NCBI RefSeq assembly: GCF_018531445.1
Contig: NZ_JAHDTH010000048.1
Location: 1 to 40,281 of the forward strand
DNA: 40,281 nucleotides
Direction of reading: 5' to 3'
Source of the DNA: Pseudonocardia lacus
Lineage (GTDB): Bacteria > Actinomycetota > Actinomycetes > Mycobacteriales > Pseudonocardiaceae
Of the stretch, positions 25,101 to 31,956 are shown piece by piece. The position numbers were made by a program, and so were the translations under genes. Each line of letters begins with the position of its first letter. Position 1 is the first letter of the stretch. Below the pieces are notes generated by a model, which searched no databases, was not told the origin of the DNA, and saw only the letters and a program-made list of their open reading frames with translations.

Positions 25101-25964
25101 TCACCCGCCCGAGCCCGCCGCCTTGCGCAGGAACTCGAGGCTGATCGGGTTGTAGCGGTCGGCCTGCTCGTGCTGGGGCCAGTGCCCGCAGGCGTCGAAC
25201 AGCTCCAGCCGCGAGCCGGGGATGTTCTCGTGCATCGCGGCGGCCTCGGGCACCTCGCCGAACGGGTTCTGCCGGCCCCACACGATCAGCGTGGGCTGGG
25301 TGATGCGGCCCAGCTCCTCGGGGGTGAGCAGGTTGCGCTGCCGGCGCGCCATGTCCTGCAGCGAGAGCAGGTTGTCGACGTTGGCGACGAAGTCGGGGGC
25401 GTGGTAGATCGCGTGCCGGACCTCGACGAGCTCCTCGGTGGCGTCGGCGGGGTCGGCCATCAGCAGCCGCAGCCGCTTGCGGGTCAGCTCGACGTCGTCG
25501 CTGGTCACCGCCTCCTTGGTGGAGGTGCGGATGCGGTCCATCACCGCCGGGTTGGCCACGGTCCCGCCGGCGCACAGCAACTGCAGGCTGCGCACCCGGT
25601 CGGGCTGCGTCGTCGCCGTGCGGGCACCGACCCAGCCGCCGAGCGACTCCCCCACGATGTGCGCGCGCTCGATGCCGACGGCGTCGAAGTAGTCCACGAG
25701 GTGGCGCACGTAATCGGCGATCTCGTAGGGCCGGTCGGGCTTGCCGGTGTAGCCGTGCCCGAGCATGTCGATGGCGTGCACGTCGTAGGCGGCGTGCGCG
25801 ACGACGTTGCGGGAGAAGGCCTCCAGGTGCCCGCTCGTCCCGTGCAGGAACACCACCGGCTCGGCGGAGGGGTCGCCCGCGCGCAGCGCGCGGGTGCGCA
25901 CACCGCCGGCGTCGACGAACTCGACGCGGAACGCCACCGGGCTCAGGTCGGTCCAGATGCTCAT
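25101..25964 (-). CDS. Alpha/beta hydrolase, meta-cleavage type, atypical acid
   Basis: A 287-residue alpha/beta hydrolase. The oxyanion strand is VVFLHGTSGHLEAF, the DMLGHGYTGKPDRPYEI loop is typical of ring-cleavage product hydrolases, the nucleophile is Ser107 in GESLGG, and the base is His261 in ACGHWPQHEQ. At the place of the usual acid (VWGRDD in relatives) the sequence is VWGRQNPFGE, so Gln232/Asn233 replace Asp. Activity may use another acid or be altered. Its ATG overlaps the stop of a 41-residue membrane peptide (ATGA), and its own stop is followed by iclR. Likely role: cleavage of a vinylogous 1,5-diketone or a related ester in the aromatic pathway. Confidence 0.85.
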   Translation of the reverse strand: MSIWTDLSPVAFRVEFVDAGGVRTRALRAGDPSAEPVVFLHGTSGHLEAFSRNVVAHAAYDVHAIDMLGHGYTGKPDRPYEIADYVRHLVDYFDAVGIERAHIVGESLGGWVGARTATTQPDRVRSLQLLCAGGTVANPAVMDRIRTSTKEAVTSDDVELTRKRLRLLMADPADATEELVEVRHAIYHAPDFVANVDNLLSLQDMARRQRNLLTPEELGRITQPTLIVWGRQNPFGEVPEAAAMHENIPGSRLELFDACGHWPQHEQADRYNPISLEFLRKAAGSGG

Positions 25965-26086
25965 CGCTCGCTCACCCTCTGGTTGATCCGGTGGACCTGC
26001 GTGTTGCTGCGCGCGGCGAGCCGGCGCGCCAGCACGACGACGGCGGCCAGCGCCGGCACCAGCGCCACCCTGGTCGCCCGCTTCAC
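25961..26086 (-). CDS. 41-residue single-span membrane peptide
   Basis: This very small gene is locked between two hydrolase genes. Its GTG start overlaps the upstream stop as GTGA (26083-26086), and its TGA overlaps the next start as ATGA (25961-25964), so ribosomes could pass through all three genes. The peptide has a basic N-terminus (VKRATR), a hydrophobic segment VALVPALAAVVVLARRLAA and a polar tail ending in RINQRVSER, predicting one membrane span with positive charge at both ends. No family is known to me. It could anchor one of the flanking hydrolases or an uptake component; this is speculation. Confidence 0.6.
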   Translation of the reverse strand: MKRATRVALVPALAAVVVLARRLAARSNTQVHRINQRVSER

Positions 26087-26976
26087 CGCGCACCCGCCTC
26101 GGCCAGCGCCCCCGTCGGCGCCCCGGCCGCGGGCAGCGAGTCCAGGAACGCGGACACGACCGCGTGGTAGGCCCGCGGCCGTTCCTCCTGCGGGTGGTGC
26201 GAGGCGTGGTCCATGACGTGCAGGTTCCCCCGCGGCACCATCCGGGCCAGCATCAGCGGGTAGTCCGGGGTGAGGAACGCGTCCTGCATGCCCCACACGA
26301 ACAGCACCGGGGCCTGGATGCGGCCCAGCTCGGCGGTCAGGTCCTGCCACTCGCCGCGGGGCGAGTCGGACATGGCGGCCAGCGCCCGCTCCCCCGGGTC
26401 CAGGCTCTGCTGGTAGCGCATGTCGAGGGTCTCCTCGGGCAGCGCGGCGGGGTCGTACCACTCCAGCCGGGTGATCAGCTCGCGCATCTTCTCCCGGGTG
26501 GGGCCCTCCCCGCCGTAGTAGACGTCGCGGGCGTTGCGGCCGCGGCGACCGCCCTCGGGCAGCGGGGCGAGCGGGCCGTAGAAGACCGGCATGCTGCCGG
26601 TCACCACCAGCGAGCGCACCCGCTCCGGGTAGTTCGCGGCCAGGTTCAGCGCGATCGTGCCGCCCCAGGAGTTGCAGACGAAGTCGGCGCGCTCGACGCC
26701 CAGGGTGTCCATCAGCGCCGCGGTCTTCACCGCGTGGTGGTCCCACATCGGCCCGGAGATCCGCGACTTCTCCGACCTGCCGTACTGGTGGATGTCGACC
26801 AGCAGGCAGCGGCGCTGCCGCGCGAACAGCGGTGCCACCGGCCCGAAGTCGCTCCACGCCGTGCAGCCGGGGCCGCCGCCGTGCAGGAAGACCGTGTCCG
26901 GGCCGGAGCCCAGGTCGTGGTAGTGGTAGCGGACACCGCCGCCGTCGGCGAAGTGGCTCTCGGGTGGTGGGGCCAT
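26083..26976 (-). CDS. Meta-cleavage product (C-C bond) hydrolase
   Basis: A 297-residue member of the BphD/MhpC/HsaD group, which hydrolyses the C-C bond of ring-fission products. It has the characteristic oxyanion stretch LHGGGPGCTAWSDFGP, the loop DIHQYGRSEK, the nucleophile Ser103 in CNSWGGT (a Cys replaces the usual first Gly of the elbow), Asp232 in VWGMQDAF, and His260 in DHASHHPQEE. It is encoded 16 bases downstream of the M20-like gene and two genes downstream of the extradiol dioxygenase, the expected source of its substrate. Its TGA overlaps the start of the 41-residue peptide. Confidence 0.9.
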   Translation of the reverse strand: MAPPPESHFADGGGVRYHYHDLGSGPDTVFLHGGGPGCTAWSDFGPVAPLFARQRRCLLVDIHQYGRSEKSRISGPMWDHHAVKTAALMDTLGVERADFVCNSWGGTIALNLAANYPERVRSLVVTGSMPVFYGPLAPLPEGGRRGRNARDVYYGGEGPTREKMRELITRLEWYDPAALPEETLDMRYQQSLDPGERALAAMSDSPRGEWQDLTAELGRIQAPVLFVWGMQDAFLTPDYPLMLARMVPRGNLHVMDHASHHPQEERPRAYHAVVSAFLDSLPAAGAPTGALAEAGAR

Positions 26977-26992
26977 GGTCGTTCCCTCCGGG

Positions 26993-28330
26993 TCAGGCGG
27001 TGATCGCGACGGTGGCGCGGGCGAGCACCTCGCACAGGCGGCGCATGGCCCGCACGTCGACGGTGTTCATCCCGCGCTGGAAGTCCAGCGCCGGGTCGAC
27101 GTCCAGCTCGTCGGAGGTGGCTTTGGGCATCCCGACGCGCGCGGTCGGGATGCCGCGCGCGCGCAGGATGTTGGCGTCGGTGGCCCCGCTGTTGTCGGGC
27201 ACCGGCTCGTGGGCGCGGCCGGTGGTGCGCTCCCAGGCCTCGATCGTCCGCCGGACGACCGGCGCTTCGGGCGGCGTGTGCGTCGCCGGCACCGACAGCA
27301 CCATCTCCACCCCGAGGTCGACGCCGAGCTCGTCGCCGATCCGGCGCACGCCCGCGACGACGTCGCGCCTCGTCTGCTGCGGGGTGGTGCCCGGCGCCAT
27401 CCGCAGGTCCAGCCGGATGCGGCAGAGGGCGGGGGTCACCGCGAGCATCCGCTCCCACCCCCCGACGATCGCCCCGATGACGCCCTGCGGCGCGGCGGTG
27501 GCGGTGCGGTGGCGCTGCGGGTACCGGGCGAGCCAGCCCTCCAGCCGGGTGACCACCTCGGCCGCGGTGACGATCGGGTTGCGGTAGGGCATGCGGTGGC
27601 GGCTGCCGACGTAGGTGTGCACGCCGGGCACGGTGACCTCGAACCAGGCCAGCCCGACCTCCTCGTGGGCGACGAAGTCCCCGGGCTTGGCGATCACCGC
27701 GTGGTCGGCGTACCAGCCGCGTTCGAGCAGGAAGGAGCAGCCGACGCCGTGGCCGGTGTTGGCGCGGGGCGGGAATCCCTCCGCCTCGACGGCGTTGGTC
27801 GGCATCCCCCCGGCGCCGAAGGCGACGACGACGTCGCCGGACAGCTCCGGTCCGCCCTGCGATCGCGCCTCGGCCAGCGCCTCGGCCAGCGCCTCGGCCA
27901 CGACCAGGACGCAGGCGGCGTGGCCCTTGGGGTTGCTCGCGCCCAGCCCGGACACGAACGGTCCCTCGTCGCGGGCGCCCGCGCGCATGTCCGGGCGCAG
28001 GCCGGGCCCGATCCACGGCACGTCGAGGGCCTCGTCGCCGGTGGTGAGGGTGTCGATCGGGGCGTAGAGCATCAGGTCCTCGCCGCCGCCCCGCCCGCGC
28101 AGCCTGCCGACCGCGTTGGCCTGCGTCGCGTCGATGTGCTGGGCGGTCGCGGCGAACCCGGCGGCGGTGAGCCGGTCGGCCAGCAGGTGGGCCAGCGGGG
28201 CCTCGCGCCCGGTCGGGCTGGGGATCTCGGCCACCGCTCGCGCGGCGGCGCGCAGCCGGCCCTCGCTCACCCGGGCCAGCACGGCGCGGACCGTCTCCTC
28301 GGCCGCGCTCACCTCCGGCACGGTGCTCAC
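26993..28330 (-). CDS. M20-peptidase-fold protein lacking metal ligands
   Basis: A 445-residue protein with the layout of M20/ArgE/DapE amidohydrolases: a catalytic domain interrupted by a lid domain (about residues 225-345) and a C-terminal return GATDANILRARGIPTARVGMP. The residues that bind the two metals are replaced: the HxD motif reads PID (residues 91-93), the bridging Asp in GxxDxKG is Asn133 in GASNPKG, the Glu-Glu pair is Gly-Met (GAGGMP, residues 172-177), and the usual Glu before the lid is Lys in IAKPGD. The final His region reads FQRGMNT. A metal-dependent hydrolase activity is therefore unlikely. The frame is otherwise intact. The GTG start overlaps the dioxygenase stop as GTGA. 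A 12-base in-frame triplication encodes AEALAEALAEA near residue 150. Confidence 0.85.
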   Translation of the reverse strand: MSTVPEVSAAEETVRAVLARVSEGRLRAAARAVAEIPSPTGREAPLAHLLADRLTAAGFAATAQHIDATQANAVGRLRGRGGGEDLMLYAPIDTLTTGDEALDVPWIGPGLRPDMRAGARDEGPFVSGLGASNPKGHAACVLVVAEALAEALAEARSQGGPELSGDVVVAFGAGGMPTNAVEAEGFPPRANTGHGVGCSFLLERGWYADHAVIAKPGDFVAHEEVGLAWFEVTVPGVHTYVGSRHRMPYRNPIVTAAEVVTRLEGWLARYPQRHRTATAAPQGVIGAIVGGWERMLAVTPALCRIRLDLRMAPGTTPQQTRRDVVAGVRRIGDELGVDLGVEMVLSVPATHTPPEAPVVRRTIEAWERTTGRAHEPVPDNSGATDANILRARGIPTARVGMPKATSDELDVDPALDFQRGMNTVDVRAMRRLCEVLARATVAITA

Positions 28331-29274
28331 GCGCCGGCCCCGGCCGGTTCGATGAGCGCGACGCCCATGCCGGTCAGCCACTCCGGCATCGCGGCGTAGG
28401 CCAGCGTCCGGCCGGGGGCGAAGCCGAGCGCCGCGGCCATGATCAGCCACGTGCGCAGCTCCTGGCCGCCGTTGCCCGCGGCGCGCTGGATGTCGGCGCT
28501 CGTCCAGGAGGCGTAGCGGCGCAGGTCGCCGGCCTGCAGGTCGGCCAGGAACCGCTCGTCGAACCCCTCGAAGATCACCGGCCGGGCCGCGGTGATGATC
28601 GCGCGGCGGCGCTCGTCGTAGCGCTCCCACTCGCCGCGCCCGTTCAGCCAGGCCTCGACCAGGAACTCCTCGTCGGCGGTCTGCGGGTCGCGCCAGTCCG
28701 CCGGCCACGGCAGCTGGTGCGACAGCCCGCCCGAGGCGATGACCACCACCCGCAGGTCGTCGGGCAGCGCCGCCACCGCCTCCGCGAGGTTGGCGCCCAG
28801 CGCGACGCACCGGTCCGGGCGCGGCAGCGGGGCGGCGAAGACGTTGACCACCAGCGGCACCACCGGGACGTCGAGATCGCGCAGGAGGTACTGGATCGCG
28901 TGGGTCTGGCCGTGGTCGATCTGCAGGCGGGCCGACAGCGCGACCTCGGTGCCCCGCTCGATGAGCGCCTCGGCCAGCTCGCGGGCGACGGCGGGGTCGG
29001 TGCGCTGCGGTCCCTTCGGGGTCCCGGCCTCCCCCGCGCCGATGACCTCGCCGACGCCGACGGTGAAGGCCGGGATCAGGTCCAGCCAGAAGCCGCGGAA
29101 GTGGTTGGAGCCGACCACGACGGCGACGTCGGGGCGCGCCGCGGCGACCGCGTCGCGCGCCTCGTCGAGCGCGTCGCGGAACCGCCGGGCCCGGTCGGTG
29201 TGCACGACCCCGTCCCAGTGGGTGTTCATCAGCGTGGAGTGGGAGGCCCCCACTCCGAGCACGATCCGCGCCAT
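28327..29274 (-). CDS. Class III (LigB-type) extradiol ring-cleavage dioxygenase
   Basis: A 315-residue non-heme Fe(II) dioxygenase of the LigB/MhpB superfamily, expected to open a catechol-type ring next to the diol. Iron and active-site residues are visible: His12 in VGASHSTLMNTHW, His58 in VVGSNHFRGFW, His121 in QIDHGQTH and His186 in ASGGLSHQLPWPA, all in their usual contexts. The C-terminal part WTSADIQRAAGNGGQELRTW resembles the LigA-like helical cap region of single-chain members. It lies 11 bases downstream of the Rieske oxygenase and overlaps the M20-like gene. Together with the meta-cleavage hydrolase this forms a ring-opening module. Confidence 0.9.
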   Translation of the reverse strand: MARIVLGVGASHSTLMNTHWDGVVHTDRARRFRDALDEARDAVAAARPDVAVVVGSNHFRGFWLDLIPAFTVGVGEVIGAGEAGTPKGPQRTDPAVARELAEALIERGTEVALSARLQIDHGQTHAIQYLLRDLDVPVVPLVVNVFAAPLPRPDRCVALGANLAEAVAALPDDLRVVVIASGGLSHQLPWPADWRDPQTADEEFLVEAWLNGRGEWERYDERRRAIITAARPVIFEGFDERFLADLQAGDLRRYASWTSADIQRAAGNGGQELRTWLIMAAALGFAPGRTLAYAAMPEWLTGMGVALIEPAGAGA

Positions 29275-29285
29275 CGCCCGTCCCC

Positions 29286-30521
29286 TCAGTTCCCGCCGGC
29301 CGGACCGGCCGGTTCCAGCCCCTCGGCGCGCAGCCGCGCGAGGCGCTCCGCGGTGACGTCCTCGGCCAGCCTGCGCCAGCGCAGCAGCGACTCGTCGGGC
29401 CGGTAGAGCCGCTCCGGCGGGGCGTCGGTGACCTCGACCATCCACTTGTCCTGCGCGGAGAACTGGCCGTGGAACAGCCAGCGGACGAACCCGAGGTACT
29501 TCGCGTAGAACGGCAGCGTCCGCGCCCCCTCGTGGAACTCGGCCATCACCCCGACGTAGAGGTGGTTGTCGGCGTCCACGGGAACGTAGAACTCGTAGTG
29601 GATGAAGGTCGGGTAGACCACCCGCAGCACCCCGGGCATCGACACCGACACGAAGCCGGGGAACTCCTGCGCGGCGATCACCGGGTTGACCTGGCGGTGG
29701 CTGCCGGTGTTGCCGATGTTGGCGGTCGTCCTCGGCGGCTTGAGCTTGAACCAGGCCTGGTTGTCCCAGCGGCCCAGGCCGGGGAAGTCGGCGGTCCAGT
29801 GCTGGGCGTCCTGCACCCGGAAGATCCACCGCCCGCGCTGCACGATCCGCGTCTCGTTCCACACCGGCATGGCCTTGAACAGCCGCCAGAGCGACGTGCG
29901 GTGCAGGTACTTGGCGTGGCCCTCGTCGTAGCCGTTCTCGCAGGCGAAGCGCCAGTTGCCGACCCGGGGCTGGATCCGCGAGCCGACGACCGCGGCGTTG
30001 TCGACCAGTTCCTCGGGCAGTTGCTCGTCGATCGGCGGGGCGTCCTCGCCGTCGCCGACGAACACCCACACCATGCCCAGGCGCTCGGCGACCTCGTAGG
30101 TGGGCTGGGTGACCTTGCCGCAGATCGGCGAGCCCGGCCCGTCGGTGATCGCGGCCCGCAGGTCGCCGGTCTCCAGGTCGAACGTCCAGCCGTGGTACGG
30201 GCACGAGATCGTGCCCGGGAACTGCTGGTCGCCCTGGCTGAGCGGGACCCCGCGGTGCGGGCAGCGGTCGTCGAGGGCGTAGGCGGTGCCGCGGTCGCGG
30301 ATCAGCACGAGCTTGCGGCCGAGCAGGGTGACCTGCTTCGGCCTGCCGGTCAGCTGGGAGGAGTAGCAGACCGGGTACCAGTAGCCGCGGAACCCGCTCG
30401 CGGCGCCCTGGTAGTGCGGCCAGGTCGACCAGTCCTGCCGGCCCGGCAGCCGCCCGGCCCGCCGCGGCCGCTTGCGGGGGGCCGGGGCCGCCGCACCCGT
30501 CGCGCCGTTCTGCACGGTCAT
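29286..30521 (-). CDS. Rieske [2Fe-2S] aromatic ring-hydroxylating oxygenase, alpha subunit
   Basis: A 411-residue terminal oxygenase. The Rieske cluster ligands are Cys87 and His89 (DRCPHRG) and Cys107 and His110 (SCPYHGW). The mononuclear iron site follows as Asp198, His201 and His206 in YDEGHAKYLHRT. The long C-terminal domain includes a beta-sheet and the WMVEVTDAPPERLYRPDES tail. The size and the lack of an adjacent beta subunit point to the homomultimeric class (KshA, vanillate or dicamba demethylase-like), needing a separate reductase that is not in the window. It is the first gene of the catabolic operon; GGGAGG precedes the ATG and IclR-type palindromes lie 85 bases upstream. Confidence 0.93.
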   Translation of the reverse strand: MTVQNGATGAAAPAPRKRPRRAGRLPGRQDWSTWPHYQGAASGFRGYWYPVCYSSQLTGRPKQVTLLGRKLVLIRDRGTAYALDDRCPHRGVPLSQGDQQFPGTISCPYHGWTFDLETGDLRAAITDGPGSPICGKVTQPTYEVAERLGMVWVFVGDGEDAPPIDEQLPEELVDNAAVVGSRIQPRVGNWRFACENGYDEGHAKYLHRTSLWRLFKAMPVWNETRIVQRGRWIFRVQDAQHWTADFPGLGRWDNQAWFKLKPPRTTANIGNTGSHRQVNPVIAAQEFPGFVSVSMPGVLRVVYPTFIHYEFYVPVDADNHLYVGVMAEFHEGARTLPFYAKYLGFVRWLFHGQFSAQDKWMVEVTDAPPERLYRPDESLLRWRRLAEDVTAERLARLRAEGLEPAGPAGGN

Positions 30522-30606
30522 CGGACCTCCCCGGACCGGCGGGCGGCACCGCGCCACCCGCGACGGGGCGAGTCCAGCACCGCACCGGGCCCGCTCCAAG
30601 ATCACC

Positions 30607-30663
30607 GGTCCGCTGACCGGACCGCGCCCGCCGGCCCGGACCGGGTCCGGTGTGCGGACCCGG
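30607..30663. promoter_or_regulatory. Two IclR-type operator palindromes in the divergent catabolic promoter
   Basis: GGTCCG-CTGAC-CGGACC (30607-30623) and CCGGGTCCG-GTGTG-CGGACCCGG (30641-30663) are perfect inverted repeats with a five-base spacer. They match the pair upstream of iclR. The second ends four bases before a consensus -35 hexamer for the rightward gene, the usual place for activation; the first is nearer the leftward Rieske gene. Confidence 0.7.
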
Positions 30664-30667
30664 GTCT

Positions 30668-30696
30668 TTGACAAGGCGCCGCGGTGGCGAAACCCT
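30668..30696 (+). promoter_or_regulatory. Promoter of the flavin monooxygenase gene
   Basis: A perfect -35 TTGACA (30668-30673) is followed after 17 bases by a poor -10, AACCCT (30691-30696). Strong -35 plus weak -10 next to an operator suggests dependence on an activator, in line with the IclR sites just upstream. Confidence 0.45.
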
Positions 30697-30732
30697 CGGC
30701 CGCCAGTGGCCCGCCGACGCCGAGGAGCAGCA

Positions 30733-31869
30733 ATGACGCAGACGACACCGGCCCCGGCCGCCACCCTCGACGCGGTCCTCGACGAGCTGGCCGAGCGCCG
30801 CCTCGAGTTCCAGGACCGGCGGTACGTGCCCCGCGACTTCGTCGAGCGGCTCAAGGGGCTGGGCATCTACCGGGCCTCCGTCCCGCGCCGGTTCGGCGGC
30901 GACCCGATGCCCCCCGCGGAGTTCCTCTCCCTGGTCGAGCGCATCTCCGCCGTCGACGGCTCCACCGGCTGGGTCGCCAGCTTCGGCGCCCAGGTGTCCT
31001 ACCTGTGCCCGCTGCCGGAGGACACCCTGGCCGCGATCTACGCCGACGGGCCCGACGTCGTGTTCGCCGGCGCCCTGTTCCCCGTCCAGCCCGCGCCGCC
31101 GACCGAGCGCGGATTCCGGGTGAACGGGCGCTGGAAGTTCGCCAGCGGGTGCATGGGCGCCGACATCCTGTGCGTCGGCATCCCCGGCGACGACAGCACC
31201 GCGGGCAAGCCGCGCGGCGCGGTGTTGCCCCCGCGCGACGTCGAGATCATCCAGGACTGGGACGTCGTCGGGATGCGGGCCACGGGCTCGTTCGACCTGG
31301 CCGTGCACGACGTCGAGGTCGACCGCGACTGGACGTTCATCCGCGGCGGGGCGCCCAGCGTCGACGAGCCGATCTACCGCTACCCGACCATCACCTACGC
31401 CGCGCAGGCGCTGTCGGTCGTCTCGGCCGGCGTGGCCCGCGCGGCGATCGACTTCGCCACCGGCGAGGGCAGCGGCCGGGCCAGCGTCACCGGCGCGCCC
31501 AAGCTCGCCGACCGGCCCTACTACCGGGCCCAGGTCGCCGAGGCCGAAGCCACGCTGCGCTCGGCGCGGGCCTACTTCTACGAGGCGGCGCGGGAGGGCT
31601 GGGAGAGCGTGCAGCACGGCGAGGTGAGCGACGAGCAGAACGCCCACCTGCGGCTGTCCGCCGCCCACCTCGCGCGCACCGCCGCGGCCGTGACCGGCAC
31701 GATCGTCTCGCTCTCCGGCACCGCGGCGATCTACTCCGACCACCCGCTGCAGGCCCTGCTGGCCGACGCCCAGGTACCCCAGCAGCACGCGTTCCTGGCC
31801 CCGACGATCTACGACAGCGCCGGCGCCGTGCTGATGGGTATGGCGCCGACCTCACCCGCCTTCCGCTGA
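30733..31869 (+). CDS. HsaA-like flavin-dependent monooxygenase (acyl-CoA dehydrogenase fold)
   Basis: A 378-residue group D flavin monooxygenase with the acyl-CoA dehydrogenase fold. Features are the N-terminal helical RRYVPRDFVERLKGLGIYRASVPRRFGG (split over residues 28-55), the middle beta-domain with RGFRVNGRWKFASGCMGAD, the WDVVGMRATGSFDLAVHDVEV strand pair typical of HsaA/HpaB-C-type oxygenases, and a C-terminal helical bundle ending near TIYDSAGAVLMG. Such enzymes hydroxylate phenolic rings using reduced FMN or FAD from a partner reductase; no reductase is encoded here. GAGGAG precedes the ATG. It is divergent from the Rieske operon and shares its operator region, so it probably supplies the second hydroxyl needed before ring cleavage. 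Confidence 0.88.
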   Translation: MTQTTPAPAATLDAVLDELAERRLEFQDRRYVPRDFVERLKGLGIYRASVPRRFGGDPMPPAEFLSLVERISAVDGSTGWVASFGAQVSYLCPLPEDTLAAIYADGPDVVFAGALFPVQPAPPTERGFRVNGRWKFASGCMGADILCVGIPGDDSTAGKPRGAVLPPRDVEIIQDWDVVGMRATGSFDLAVHDVEVDRDWTFIRGGAPSVDEPIYRYPTITYAAQALSVVSAGVARAAIDFATGEGSGRASVTGAPKLADRPYYRAQVAEAEATLRSARAYFYEAAREGWESVQHGEVSDEQNAHLRLSAAHLARTAAAVTGTIVSLSGTAAIYSDHPLQALLADAQVPQQHAFLAPTIYDSAGAVLMGMAPTSPAFR

Positions 31870-31878
31870 GCCGCCCCT

Positions 31879-31943
31879 CCGTCGAGAACGAACTTGTCGT
31901 GATCAACAGGGCTCGTGGATCACGATAGGTTCGTTCTCGACGG
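31879..31943. repeat. Long hairpin B upstream of the cyclase gene
   Basis: Arms of 26 bases (31879-31904 and 31918-31943), beginning CCGTCGAGAACGAAC and ending GTTCGTTCTCGACGG, are complementary except at two positions that can form G-U pairs, around a 13-base loop. The right arm runs into the Shine-Dalgarno sequence GGGAGGAG of the cyclase gene. The outer 20 bases match palindrome A at 11074-11140. It may act as terminator for the preceding gene, as a translation control hairpin, or simply be a dispersed repeat. Confidence 0.8.
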
Positions 31944-31956
31944 GAGGAGATGCCAT

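Noticed and set aside
25024..25104. GTG at 25104 as the iclR start (GTGA overlap with the upstream hydrolase)
   Set aside because: It would put two perfect operator palindromes inside the coding region and add a Gly/Pro-rich N-terminus not expected for the family; kept as an alternative only.
27870..27906. Tandem 12-base repeat in the M20-like gene
   Set aside because: It is an in-frame triplication encoding an Ala/Glu/Leu helix, not a mobile or regulatory element.
28327..31788. A 1153-codon frame joining the dioxygenase to sequence antisense to the monooxygenase gene
   Set aside because: Only the 315-residue C-terminal part is a recognisable protein, with its own ATG at 29274; the rest overlaps the Rieske and monooxygenase genes in wrong frames.
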